From contig JACVTC010000178.1 of NCBI GenBank assembly GCA_016946835.1, positions 10,001-74,000 on the forward strand: a DNA stretch of 64,000 nucleotides. Direction: 5' to 3'. Made by a program: the position numbers and the translations under genes. The notes beneath the pieces were generated by a model. It was given only the letters and a program-made list of their open reading frames with translations. It had not been told where the DNA came from and did no database searches. Below, piece after piece: positions 33,066 to 44,595 of this stretch. This DNA comes from Neocallimastix lanati (nom. inval.) (Eukaryota; Neocallimastigomycota; Neocallimastigomycetes; Neocallimastigales; Neocallimastigaceae). Each line of letters starts with the position of its first letter. The stretch's first letter is position 1.

Positions 33066-35451
33066 AGAAAATAAAAACTAAAGTTAAATAATAAAAAATA
33101 AAAAAAAAAAAAAAAAAAAAAACTTTTAACTTTACTATTTTATTTTATTTTATTTATTATTAAGAAATATATAAATAGTAACGCATTATAATTATTGTTA
33201 ATTTTGGTATTAATGATGCACATTTCAGTTCATCCGTTGTAAGTTATGTGATCAATGCTATTAAAAGGTCCCATATTAAATTAACTATAAAATACAACAA
33301 TAATGAAAAATATTAAAAGACAGTTTTTATAGTTCAGCATAAAAAAAGAGATTCTTATTTTAACATTTATTCAATTCACATCTCCTATTGAGAATTGTTC
33401 TCGTTGAGAGAATATTTCTAACATAGCTATATAATGAGCTATCTTTAGTGAGGGCATTTCTGATATAAAACAAATTGATGTAGTAACTCATTAGAATATT
33501 TAATAATAATTATTAAATTTTGAAATTTTAATATCTTTTCTTTATAATAATTTTTAGAAAAAATTTCTTATTTGAATTATATATTAAAATATATTCTATA
33601 ATATATTAATTAGAATAGTTAATTTTATTTTATATATTTTATAATAATTTAATATATTTAATATTATTATAATTAATAGTTATCATATATTATATATTAT
33701 AATATAATTAAATATATAGAAATTATTTATAATTATATTTAATATTATATTTATAATATATAATTTCCTATATAAATATTTATAATTATTTTTTTTTATA
33801 ATAAATTTATTTATAGTTAAGATTTTATATAATTGAAATATACCAACCTCTGATAATAAGTAAAATTTTAGGAAAAAATGTTAAAACAATGAAATTGTAT
33901 ACAAATGTATCAAATTAATGTATTAGAAAATTTATATTCATGTATATTTTCATAATCTTTGAAGTTACATTATTAACAAATTTAGATGATGAAGCATATT
34001 AATCTTAAAAAAAGAAAATATAAATAAATATTTTAGAAGGGGACTTTTACTTTTTTTTTTTGTTGAAGAAGAAGAAGAAATGAATAGTCAAAAAAAATAA
34101 TGAAATTCCAATAATAAATTAAATCATAAATCATAAATAATAAATAATTTTTAAATTTTTATTTATTATTGAACAAATAAACTTCTTTAAATAATAAATA
34201 AATTTTAATAAATTTTATTTGTAATTATTTATAAAATAAATGTTGTGTAGAATTAATAGTTTATTTTTATTATTAAAAAAAAAATTAAAAATAAAAAAAA
34301 AAAACTTTCTTTATAATTTTTTTTGATTATAAGTTGTAAAAATAAATTCTTTCTTAAAAGTTAGAAATTAATTATAACTTTAGAATAACACAATAATATT
34401 AATAAATATATTATTCTGTTATCAATAATTATTATTTTAAAGTATGAGTTTTTTTAATAATATTCGAAAAAAACTACAAATAATTCATAACAGGTTATTG
34501 TTAATTGTTATACAGAGTTGGTAAATAATAAAAATAACTAATAAAAATTAATAAATTATAGTTTTATTATTAAAAATGATCAATTCACATAAAAATTCCA
34601 TAGATTTTAATTTATATCATGTGAATCTTTTGTTGTCACACCTAACAAATAAATTTTTAATAACTAATATAAAAAAAATAGTATATATATATAAATAATA
34701 TAAATAAATATATTTTTTTCTTATTATTTATTTAAATTATTTCATACTATAATTATATTATTTAGTAAATATTTTTTTTATATTTATAAATATGATTTAT
34801 TTTTTATTATTATTTACTATCTTTATATAAAAAGTTGTAATATTTCAATTTTTGAGTTATTTTTCATGTTGCTTTTACTTATTTTATTTTATTCAATATG
34901 AGTTTTATAATTAGATTTCAACTATTTATTTTATTTTATTTTATTTTATTTGATTTGATTTGATTTGATTTTTATCAATCTGTATTTTATATTCATATTT
35001 CAAGAATTCATTCTATTTTATTTTATTCAATCTTTATATTCATATTTCAGAATAATAATATTATATTATTTTTGACACTTTTGGTTTTACTTTATTCATT
35101 TTAAATAATTATTTCATAATTCTTATAATAATAAAGATAATAATCTTTTAATAATAATAAAGATATTTAAAAATTATAAAATAAATGTTAATTAATAATT
35201 ATAATTATTATTATATTTATTATTATACTTTATTTATTATGATATTTTAATAATAATTAATATGGGTTTGATGTATGTATATCAAATTTAATAGATAATA
35301 CTGAATAGGATATGAATACGTTTTGTTTTAATTATTTTTATTAAAAACAAAAAAGGAATTATAGGTGAATCGGAATACCATCGACGAATACCACGATAAA
35401 TTGAAAATTCTTTTGGAAGTTTACCATTAAAATTTTCAGTAGGTTTCAAAC

Positions 35452-35512
<61 letters not shown>

Positions 35513-35719
35513 TTAAGGTTAAGAAATACAAGAAAGTTAAATTGATGATTAAATTTTCTTAAATTTTCAAATTTCTTAAATTTAAACAAATAAATTAATA
35601 TATTCCTCTTGATTTCCAAACTTCAAAACTGTTCTGGTCTAATAAAATTGGATTTCCATTTACATTTTTATAAGATAAAAAAGAATTTTATATATTTGAA
35701 GATCAGATAACTTAAAACC
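32286..35719. other. Gene-poor AT-rich DNA with simple repeats and LTR scraps
   Basis: Contains many poly-A/T tracts (for example around 32949-32980 and 33015-33062) and a GAAGAAGAAGAAG run near 34065. Near 33385-33489 is a plus-oriented end of the LTR type found at 2879 and 57081 (GATATAAAACAAATTG). A region near 34600-35060 with TCACACCTAACAAATAAAT and ATTTT/GATTT pentamers resembles 45020-45270. A (TTA)n run lies at about 35455-35513. No supported gene. Confidence 0.55.
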
Positions 35720-35988
35720 AAGAATATTAAAAAAAAAAAAAATAGATACCAGAGAAGTATAATATCTAAATGAAGAGTCCACCAAATTTTATTATAAAGA
35801 AGTAAATTCTAATGATTATTGCCAATATTGTTAAATAAAATGGACATAATACTTTTGATAACTGTTTCTTCAATTTATTAAATTTATTAAATAATAATTA
35901 CATGAAGAGATAAAAAAATAATTATAAATTAAGAAATAAAAATAAAAAATAAAAAGATTTTTTTATATTAGAAAAGAAATAAATTTTA

Positions 35989-36019
<31 letters not shown>

Positions 36020-36362
36020 CGATTTTCATTTAATGAATATTTAAGAACTTCTTTAAAGTAATTATTTAAAAAGTATTTAAATGATACTATAGCTGTATAT
36101 TTGTATTATTTCCTTTATATTTTTAAAAATATTATAATTTTAAAATATAAAAATTATAAAAAAATAATCTAATATTTATTCGTTTATTTATTTATTATTA
36201 TTATTATTTGATAGTAATTAAAAACAATTAATAATTAAGTCTATATTTAGATAAATCATAATAATATATTATTATAGATTAAAAAAAAATAAAATAAAAT
36301 TCATTTAATTATATTGAATTTAAAAAAATTCTTATGTATTTCATTTTCTTAAATATTTCCAC

Positions 36363-37433
36363 TTATAAATACATTAATTCTGTTAATTTTAGCCATGTAA
36401 TTAAAATAAATTCTCTACCTTTAATTTTTGAATCAATACTATTGTCTAATTCTTTACTATTTGAAATGAGAGGGTACCAATTCAAGCATTTTATATTATC
36501 TAAACTAAACTTGGATATAAAATTGTTTTCTTCTTTAGATAAATAAGTAACATACCAAACATAATTTGTTCTATAAAATAATAAATTCTTTGAAAAAGTA
36601 CAATAAAAAAGTGATTTTTGTACTATTTCTAACTCATTAAGTTTTATTTTTTTTTCATATTTGCTTTTGATTGATTGATTGATTTCTTCTTTTAACTCAT
36701 TTATATCATCAGAAGATAATTTTAATTTTAATCCATATTCATTTAATATGTCCATTTCATGTTCAGATAGTAATTTTGCTGATTCTCTTGCTTTTCCTAA
36801 TCCATATGAATCTATATTATCATATAATGTTCGTATAGCAAACTCTATCTCACTATATTTAACAGCTACATTCACATTTTTATTTTTTATACCTGATTTG
36901 TGAACACCTACTACTTCATATTTTCCATTCAAAAGAGGTGATCCAGATGATCCAACGTCCGTTGATACATCATGATAATAATTAAAGCCATGGATTTCTT
37001 TTATTTTTCCAGAGGATATACAAAATTCATTTTTTGGAAATTGGAAAATATGAATTAATTCATCAATTTCATTATCTTTATTACTGGGCTTAAGAAAGTA
37101 TGGATTAATTTCTTCAATAATTTCATCATTTAATTCAATAAACGTAACATCAATGAATTCTGATGTAAATATAAAATTTTTATCATTAATTTGAATTTTT
37201 ATTGATTCATTGTCATTAGATTTATATTTTTTTATTTCAAAGGATTCTCCTAATTTAAGACAGTTTTCATTTAATATGTGATTATTGGTTATTAAACCTC
37301 TCATTGGATTCTCACTTGATGGAATTGAAATTTCAATAAAAAATACTGTACCACTGAATTTACCAATTTTAATTGAATATATTGAATTTTCCATATCTTC
37401 AATTCTCATCATATTATTGCCTGAACAATACAT
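36363..37433 (-). CDS. Trypsin-like serine protease, copy A
   Basis: 356 residues with a chymotrypsin-fold protease of the Trypsin_2/S1-like kind in the first 215. His52 in LITNNHIL, Asp95 in SEFIDVTF and Ser163 in DVGSSGSPLLNG form a plausible catalytic triad. There is no signal peptide or membrane segment, so it should act inside the cell. Residues 216-356 are a separate lysine-rich, then aromatic-rich domain (LFYRTNYVWYVTYL, LNWYPLI) that I do not recognise. The frame is open upstream of the ATG to an AG at 37456-37457, and joining it there to the ankyrin gene keeps phase. It may therefore be the last exon of the upstream gene rather than a separate gene. Substrate unknown. Confidence 0.75.
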   Translation of the reverse strand: MYCSGNNMMRIEDMENSIYSIKIGKFSGTVFFIEISIPSSENPMRGLITNNHILNENCLKLGESFEIKKYKSNDNESIKIQINDKNFIFTSEFIDVTFIELNDEIIEEINPYFLKPSNKDNEIDELIHIFQFPKNEFCISSGKIKEIHGFNYYHDVSTDVGSSGSPLLNGKYEVVGVHKSGIKNKNVNVAVKYSEIEFAIRTLYDNIDSYGLGKARESAKLLSEHEMDILNEYGLKLKLSSDDINELKEEINQSIKSKYEKKIKLNELEIVQKSLFYCTFSKNLLFYRTNYVWYVTYLSKEENNFISKFSLDNIKCLNWYPLISNSKELDNSIDSKIKGREFILITWLKLTELMYL

Positions 37434-37455
37434 TTCATTTGCTATACATAGAGAA

Positions 37456-37894
37456 CTTTTATTATAAATAATTAAATTATATTTTTTTTAATAATATATA
37501 TATACATATATATATTTATAATTAATAATTATGAAATTTAAAAATAAAAAGAAATAAATAGATATAAAATATTTATAATTATAAAATAGAATAATATATA
37601 AATTAATGATTTATTTTTAGTTAGTGTTAATTTAAAATAATATATATTTTCAAATAAAACTTTATTAAATTTATTTATAAATAAAAAACTAAACATATTA
37701 TTATTGATACTAAATATGAATTAATAATATAAAACGAACCTATCTGAATCGATACCTTCTATTTCTAATTCAACTCTATCTTTAATACCTTTTTTTTTTA
37801 TATAAATATATAAAAATTATACATTAATATATTTAATAATTTTTAATTATTAAATTATTCAATTAAATAATGATAAATCAAAATTAATTTTTAC
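37456..37894 (-). other. Candidate introns and small exon linking ankyrin and protease ORFs
   Basis: Intron 1 would run from GTAAAAA (starting 37894) to the AG ending at 37789. The exon 37788-37740 would encode GIKDRVELEIEGIDSD. Intron 2 would run from GTTCGT (starting 37739) to the AG ending at 37456. Both joins keep the reading frame from the last ankyrin repeat into the protease. Without splicing, the ankyrin frame stops at 37884 after NGKN. The same arrangement exists in copy B. Confidence 0.5.
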
Positions 37895-40800
37895 CATTTA
37901 AGCAATTAATCATTTCTTTATTGTTATATTCCTTAGCTATATCCAATGGTGTATCTGAGTAACGATTCATTACATTTGAGAAATTTTTTTTATTTTTTTT
38001 AATCACATCCGCTAAAGATCTTACAATTTCAATATTATTTAAGTAGCAGGCAATATGTAAAGGTAAATTATTTTTATTATCGTTTATTTTAAGATCAACA
38101 TCATTACGCTCAATGATCCAGTCTACCATATCTTTTTCTTTAAAATAACATGCGACCATTAAAGCATTTATATCATATTTCATTTTTTCATTTATGTCTA
38201 TTTTTTTATACTTTAATAAACATTTTAGTAGTTCTTTATTCCGTTTTTTACATGCATTTATTAATGGTGTATCACCAAATTTATTTTTTTTATTTGAATT
38301 CAATTCAATTTTATCTTCATTTGCAAATTCTATTAATAAATTAACCATTTCAATATTATTATTTTTAATAGCATTTCGAAGTAAATAATCACCATATTTT
38401 TCTTCATTCAATTTCGAAATAAAATTATTTTCATTGGCTTGCTTTATTAATAATTTAATCATTTCCATTTCAATATCATTGAATTTAATAACATATTCTA
38501 TTAAAATTTTAATCATTTCGAAATTATTATTATTAATTGCTAATAAAAGTGGATAATTTCCATTTATATTTTTTTCATTTAATTTTAATTTAATATCATT
38601 TTTATAAGCATAATCAATCAATAAATTAACCATTTCAATACTATTCTTTTCAACGGCACAAAGAAGTGGATAATAATTCGCTATTTCATTTTGTTCATTA
38701 ATTTTTAAAACAATATTATTATTATTGGCATAATCAATTAATAATTTAACTATTTCAACATTGTTCCTTTCAGCCGCCAAGAGAAGTGGATAATAATTTA
38801 GTATTTCATCCTGTTGATTTATTTCCAAAACAATATTATTTTTATCAGCATAATCAATTAATAATTCAACTATTTCAGTATTGTTGTTATAAATTGCGCA
38901 GAAAATTTGATAATCTCCAAATTCATTTTGTTCATTTATTTTTAAAATAATATTATTTTTAACAGCATAATCAATTAATAATTTAATTATTTCAATATTA
39001 TTATTATCAGTGGTACAGAGAAGTGGATAATTCCCAATATTATTCTGTTCATTTATTTTTAATACAATATTCTTTTTATTGGCATAATCAATTAATAATT
39101 TAACTATTTCAGTATTATCTTTGTAAGTAGCCCGGAGAAGTGGATAATTTTTATTATTATTCTGTTCATTTATTTTTAAAACAACATTCTTTTTATTGGC
39201 ATAATCAATTAATAATTTAACTATTTCAGTATTATTATTAAAAGTGGCCCTGAGAAGTGGATAATTCCCATCATTATCCTGTTCATTTATTTTTAAAACA
39301 ATATTATTTTTATTGGCGTAATCAATTAATAATTTAACTATTTCAATATTACTTTTATTAGTGGCCCAGAGAAGTGGATAATTTCCTTTATTATTCTGTT
39401 CATTTATTTTTAAAACAATATTATTTTTATTGGCATAATCAATTAATAATTTAACTATTTCAATATTATTATTATCAATAGACAAGAAAAGTGGATAAAT
39501 TCCATATTCATTCTCTTCATTTATTTTTAAAACAATATTATTTTTATTGGCATAATCAATTAATAATTTAATTATTTCAATATTATCCATATAAATGGCA
39601 GAGAGAAGTGGATAATTTCCATTATTACTCTGTTCATTTATTTTTAAAACAATATTATTTTTATTGGCATAATCAATTAATAATTTAACTATTTCAATAT
39701 TATTTTTATAAGTGGCCCAGAGAAATGGATAAGTTCCATCATCACTATGTTCATTTATTTTTAAAATAATATTATTTTTATTGGAATAATCAATTAATAA
39801 TTTAATCATTTCAATATTATCTTCTCTAGTGGCCTCGAGAAATGGATAATTTCCCTTTTTATTCTGTTCATTTATTTTTAAAACAATATTATTTTTATTG
39901 GCATAATCAATTAATAATTTAATCATTTCAATATTACTTTTATTAGTGGCCCAAAGAAGTGGATAATTTCCCAATTTATCCTGTTCATTTATTTTTAAAA
40001 TAATATTATTTTTATCGGCATAATCAATTAATAATTTAACTATTTCAATATTATTATTATCAATAGACAAGAAAAGTGGATAAATTCCATATTCATTCTC
40101 TTCATTTATTTTTAAAACAATACTATTTTTATTGGCATAATCAATTAATAATTTAACTATTTCTATGTTATTTTGATAAGTGGCCAAGAGAAATGGATAA
40201 TTTCCATTATTATTCTTTTCATTTATTTTTAAAACAATATTATTTTTATTGGAATATTCAATTAACAATTTAACAATTTCAGTATTATCATTATCAGTAG
40301 CCAAGAGAAGTGGATAACTTTCATTATTATCCTGTTCATTTATTTTTAAAACAATATTATTTTTATTGGCATAATCAATTAATAATTTAACAATTTCAAT
40401 ATTATCTTTATTAGTGGCCAAGAGAAATGGATAACTTTCATTATTATTCTTTTCATTTATTCTTAAAGCAATATTATTTTTATTGGCATAATTAATTAAT
40501 AATTTAACTATTTCAGTATTATCTTTATTAGTGGCCCAGAGAAGTGGATAATTCCCAATATTATCCTGTTCATTTATTTTTAAAACAATATTATTTTTAT
40601 TTGCATAATAAATTAATAATTTAACTATTTCAGTATTATCTTTGTAAGTGGCCAAGAGAAATGGATAATTCCCATATTTATTCTGTTCATTTATTTTTAA
40701 AACAATATTATTTTTATTGGCATAATCAATTAATAATTTAACTATTTCTATATTATTTTGATAAGTGGCACGAAGAAGTGGATAATTCCCATTTTTAATC

Positions 40801-42326
40801 TGTTCATTTAATTTTAAAATAATATTATTTTTGTTGGCATAATCAATTAACAATTTAACAATTTCAGTATTATCATTATCAGTAGCTAAGAAAAGTGGAT
40901 AATCCACATCATTATCCTGTTCATTTATTTTTAAAATAATATTATTTTTGTTGGCATAATCAATTAATAATTTAACTATTTCAGTATTATCATTAAAGGT
41001 GGCAATGAGAAGTGGATAATCCCCATCATCATCCTGTTCATTTATTTTTAAAACAATATTATTTTTATTGGAATAATCAATTAATAATTTTACTATTTCA
41101 ATATTATTAGTGGCCCAGAGAGGTAGATAATTCCCATTTTTAATATGTTCATTTATTTTTAAAACAATATTATTTTTAATGGCATATTCAATTAATAATT
41201 TAACTATTTCAATATTATCATTATTTGTAGCCAAGTGAAGTGGATAATCCCCATCATTATCCTGTTCATTTATTTTTAAAATAATATTATTTTTGTTGGC
41301 ATAATCAATTAATAATTTAACTATTTCAATATTATCATTATTTGTAGCCAAGTGAAGTGGATAATCCCCATCATCATCCTGTTCATTTATTTTTAAAACA
41401 ATATTATTTTTATTGGCATAATCAATTAATAATTTAACTATTTCAGTATTATCATTATCAATAGCCAAGAAAAGAGGATAATTCCCATTATTATCCTGTA
41501 CATTTATTTTTAAAACAATATTATTTTTATTGGCATAATCAATTAATAATTTAACTATTTCAATATTATCATTATTTGTAGCCAAGAGAAGTGGATAATT
41601 CCCATTATTATTCTGTACATTTATTTTTAAAACAATATTATTTTTATTGGCATAATCAATTAATAATTTAACTATTTCAATATTATTATTAGAGGTGGCC
41701 AAAAGAAGAGGATAAACCCCAATAATATTCTGTTCATTTATTTTTAATTCAATATTATTTTTATTGGCATAATCAATTAATAATTTAACTATTTCAGTAT
41801 TATCTTTGTAAGTGGCCAAGAGAAGTGGATAATTCCCATATTTATTCTGTTCATTTATTTTTAAAACAATATTATTTCTATTGGCATAATCAATTAATAA
41901 TTTAACTATTTCAATATTATCTTTAAGAGTGGCAATGAGAAGCGGATAAACCCCAATAATATTCTGTTCATTTATTTTTAATTCAATATTATTTTTATTG
42001 GCATAATCAATTAATAATTTAACTATTTCAATATTATTATTAGAGGTGGCCAAAAGAAGAGGATAAATCCCATTATTATCCTGTACATTTATTTTTAAAA
42101 CAATATTATTTCTATTGGCATAATCAATTAATAATTTAACTATATCAATATTATCTTTTTTAGTGGCAATGAGAAGTGGGTAATCCCCATTAGTATCATA
42201 ATTATTAATTATTTCTAAAATAATATTATTATTGTTGGGATTATTCAAAATTGATTTCAAATTTTCAATATTTCCATTTCGAATTTCTTCAAAAAAATAT
42301 TCAAGTTTACTATCACTTTGTCCCAT
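37884..42326 (-). CDS. Giant ankyrin-repeat protein, copy A
   Basis: 1480 residues, almost wholly ankyrin repeats: about 38 units, most 39 residues long (117 bp) instead of the usual 33, with the frame YPLLLAT and EIVKLLIDYANKNNI repeated nearly unchanged. The last five or six units are more divergent and closer to normal ankyrin length. The N-terminus MGQSDSK has Gly2, Ser6 and Lys7, the pattern of N-myristoylation, so membrane attachment is likely. Variation between units is concentrated in the turn before NGNYP and the three residues after AT, which lie on the exposed binding face of ankyrin folds. Blocks of neighbouring units recur (units 18-20 resemble 23-25), showing expansion by unequal exchange. 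It probably binds proteins. It is likely the N-terminal part of an ankyrin-protease fusion. Confidence 0.88.
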   Translation of the reverse strand: MGQSDSKLEYFFEEIRNGNIENLKSILNNPNNNNIILEIINNYDTNGDYPLLIATKKDNIDIVKLLIDYANRNNIVLKINVQDNNGIYPLLLATSNNNIEIVKLLIDYANKNNIELKINEQNIIGVYPLLIATLKDNIEIVKLLIDYANRNNIVLKINEQNKYGNYPLLLATYKDNTEIVKLLIDYANKNNIELKINEQNIIGVYPLLLATSNNNIEIVKLLIDYANKNNIVLKINVQNNNGNYPLLLATNNDNIEIVKLLIDYANKNNIVLKINVQDNNGNYPLFLAIDNDNTEIVKLLIDYANKNNIVLKINEQDDDGDYPLHLATNNDNIEIVKLLIDYANKNNIILKINEQDNDGDYPLHLATNNDNIEIVKLLIEYAIKNNIVLKINEHIKNGNYLPLWATNNIEIVKLLIDYSNKNNIVLKINEQDDDGDYPLLIATFNDNTEIVKLLIDYANKNNIILKINEQDNDVDYPLFLATDNDNTEIVKLLIDYANKNNIILKLNEQIKNGNYPLLRATYQNNIEIVKLLIDYANKNNIVLKINEQNKYGNYPFLLATYKDNTEIVKLLIYYANKNNIVLKINEQDNIGNYPLLWATNKDNTEIVKLLINYANKNNIALRINEKNNNESYPFLLATNKDNIEIVKLLIDYANKNNIVLKINEQDNNESYPLLLATDNDNTEIVKLLIEYSNKNNIVLKINEKNNNGNYPFLLATYQNNIEIVKLLIDYANKNSIVLKINEENEYGIYPLFLSIDNNNIEIVKLLIDYADKNNIILKINEQDKLGNYPLLWATNKSNIEMIKLLIDYANKNNIVLKINEQNKKGNYPFLEATREDNIEMIKLLIDYSNKNNIILKINEHSDDGTYPFLWATYKNNIEIVKLLIDYANKNNIVLKINEQSNNGNYPLLSAIYMDNIEIIKLLIDYANKNNIVLKINEENEYGIYPLFLSIDNNNIEIVKLLIDYANKNNIVLKINEQNNKGNYPLLWATNKSNIEIVKLLIDYANKNNIVLKINEQDNDGNYPLLRATFNNNTEIVKLLIDYANKKNVVLKINEQNNNKNYPLLRATYKDNTEIVKLLIDYANKKNIVLKINEQNNIGNYPLLCTTDNNNIEIIKLLIDYAVKNNIILKINEQNEFGDYQIFCAIYNNNTEIVELLIDYADKNNIVLEINQQDEILNYYPLLLAAERNNVEIVKLLIDYANNNNIVLKINEQNEIANYYPLLCAVEKNSIEMVNLLIDYAYKNDIKLKLNEKNINGNYPLLLAINNNNFEMIKILIEYVIKFNDIEMEMIKLLIKQANENNFISKLNEEKYGDYLLRNAIKNNNIEMVNLLIEFANEDKIELNSNKKNKFGDTPLINACKKRNKELLKCLLKYKKIDINEKMKYDINALMVACYFKEKDMVDWIIERNDVDLKINDNKNNLPLHIACYLNNIEIVRSLADVIKKNKKNFSNVMNRYSDTPLDIAKEYNNKEMINCLNGKN

Positions 42327-43419
42327 AAAAGGCCCAATTTAATCGTTAAAAAATAAATAAAATAATTATCAAATAAATTATAATATATATTTTTTTTAAT
42401 TATATTTTTTAATTTTTACATTCAATTGATATTATATTAAATTCATATCAATAAAGTCTAGAATATTTAAATTAATATTTAAAAATATAATTATAATTCA
42501 ATTATATACGAAAAGTAAAAAAAATTTTATTTATATAACTAACAAAATAAGAAAAATAATTATAATAATAATGAATAATTTTAATAATAATAATATTAAT
42601 AAAAAAAAAAAAAAAAAAAAAAAAAAGATAATATTTAATATTTAAATTACTTTATAATATGAATAAAAAATTATATTAAAAGGTTTTAAAAATAAAAATA
42701 AAAAAGTTATATCTTCTATGTATTAACGTAGGTAAAGTTATATGGTTAAAATAACATTTTAATATTATTATAAGAATGCATAAAAATAATTTATTTAATC
42801 CATCGAAAGATTTAAATATTTTAAAAAATATTTAATTAATTACCAACCTTAAAGTTATTTTTATAAAACCTAAAAAATTAAAAAAATAAATATTACATGT
42901 GATATACTTCTTTGATCAATATATATTTTAAATATTATATTATAAATCTTCATATATTTACATAATATAAACATATTTTATAATAATTTTTTTTTATATT
43001 ATATAATTTATTTAATTATTAATTTATTATATATTTATTTATTTATTATTTATTTACTTAATTTATAATAATAATAAGTGAATATTAATAATATTTTATT
43101 GAAGTTCTTATATTTTCACTTTTTGTAATAAAAAAATTATTAATAAATAAAATTTTTTTAAGTAACCAATATATATAATATTATAATTTAATATTTTAAT
43201 ATATTTTAAAGTATTAAATCTAAATAATAAAAAAAGATAATTTTTTTAAAAATAAAAAATTTTATTTTTATTTTTATAAATGAATAAAGAATTACTGTAA
43301 AATATAAAAAAAAAATAAATAAAAGTAGAAAATTTTTAAATTTTTTATTTTTTATTTTTTTTTAGAGTTAATCATTATCTATATTATTAAAATAATAATA
43401 AAAATAATATTTTAAAGTG
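42327..43419. other. Upstream flank of copy A
   Basis: AT-rich, no gene. The segment to about 42925 matches the flank upstream of copy B. At about 42580-42600 it has AATAATAATATTAATAAAA with no insertion, the empty site of the solo LTR found at 55616-56113. An A-run lies at 42600-42626. Confidence 0.65.
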
Positions 43420-44120
43420 GATTTCTTATCCATATATCCTATTCACTTATTATGCAATATAATATTTATTGATATAATCAATTAATAATTTAATTATTTC
43501 ATTATTATTATTATAAGTTAATTTGAGAAGTGAAAAATTTCCCCATTTATCCTGTTCGTTTATTTTTAAAATAATTTTATTTTTAATAGCATAATTAATT
43601 AATAATTTAACTATTTCAATATTATTCTTTTCAATACCATAAAGAAGTGGATTTCTTCACCACTTATCTTTATCATTCATTGCCAAAACAACATTATTTC
43701 TATTGGCATATTCACTTTTCAATTTAACTTTTTCAATATCATTCTCTCCCTCAGCATAAAGAGGTAGATAATTATCATTGTAATTCTTTTCAATTTATTT
43801 CTAAAATAATATTATATTTATTATCATATTCAAGGATTAATTTAACCAATTCAAAACTATTTTTTTTTATGGCCCAAAGAAGTGAATAGTAATATGCTAT
43901 TTCTTTTTGTTCATTTATTTTCTATATAAAATTATTTTTATTAGAATAATCAACTAATAATTTAACTATGTCATTATTGTTTCTTTCAACCGCCAAGAGA
44001 AGTGAATAATAATTTTAGTATTTCATCCTGTTTATTTATTTCCAAAACAATATTATTTTTATTGGAAAAATCAATTAATAATTTGATTATTTCAATAATA
44101 TTATATTCAATTGCGCAGAA
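43420..44120 (-). pseudogene. Ankyrin-gene relic 2
   Basis: Minus-strand repeats with the same spacing and motifs as the intact genes (SLLLAVERNN, IVKLL, LLIDYAIKN) but with frequent stops and indels. The order of distinctive units, including the LNYY and IAYYY pair near 43860-44030, matches the C-terminal third of the copy A gene. A fourth, dead copy. Confidence 0.75.
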
Positions 44121-44595
44121 AAAATTAATTATTATATTATTAACTTTTTTTTCATTTATTTATTTTAATATATATACTTTCAGGTTTATTTTTAAATTTC
44201 ATTTTTTTTAAAAATAAAAATTTAGTATCTATCTCTCTAAACATATTTATAAAAAAAAAAAAAAGACTGAATCTTGAGTGATTTTTATTTATTATTTATT
44301 ATTTATTATTTAAAATAATTTTAAAATAATTATATTTATAGAAGTAATTTTATACATATATAAGATAAAATCTTTTTTATTTTTTTTTTTTTTAAAAAAA
44401 TATTTATTTCTTTATTCTATAAAATATTGAAAAGTTTTTTCAATAAAAAAAATATATATATATTAGTAAAATATATAATTTTTTATTTTTTATCATTTAA
44501 TTTTAACTAGTTCATTATTAATTCGTAATTGAACATTTATTTTATTTTATTTTATTCAACCTGCATTTTATATTTATATTTGTATTATTTATTTA

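Larger units (their letters stand above)
35720..43200 (-). repeat. Duplicated locus, copy A
   Basis: Homologous to 47655-61390 in the same orientation: downstream flank, protease ORF, spacer, ankyrin ORF, upstream flank. Most of it is nearly identical to copy B, with short indels, nine fewer ankyrin repeats and no counterpart of the two later insertions in B. The right flank 43010-43200 matches 61195-61390. Confidence 0.85.

Noticed and set aside
35340-35440. Possible coding relic on the minus strand (GKLPKEFSIYRGIRRWYSD)
   Set aside because: Too short and without a recognisable family; could be chance or a copia scrap.
38150-38388. Plus-strand open frames opposite the ankyrin genes (also 50096-50334)
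   Set aside because: Antisense shadows of the repetitive ankyrin coding sequence.
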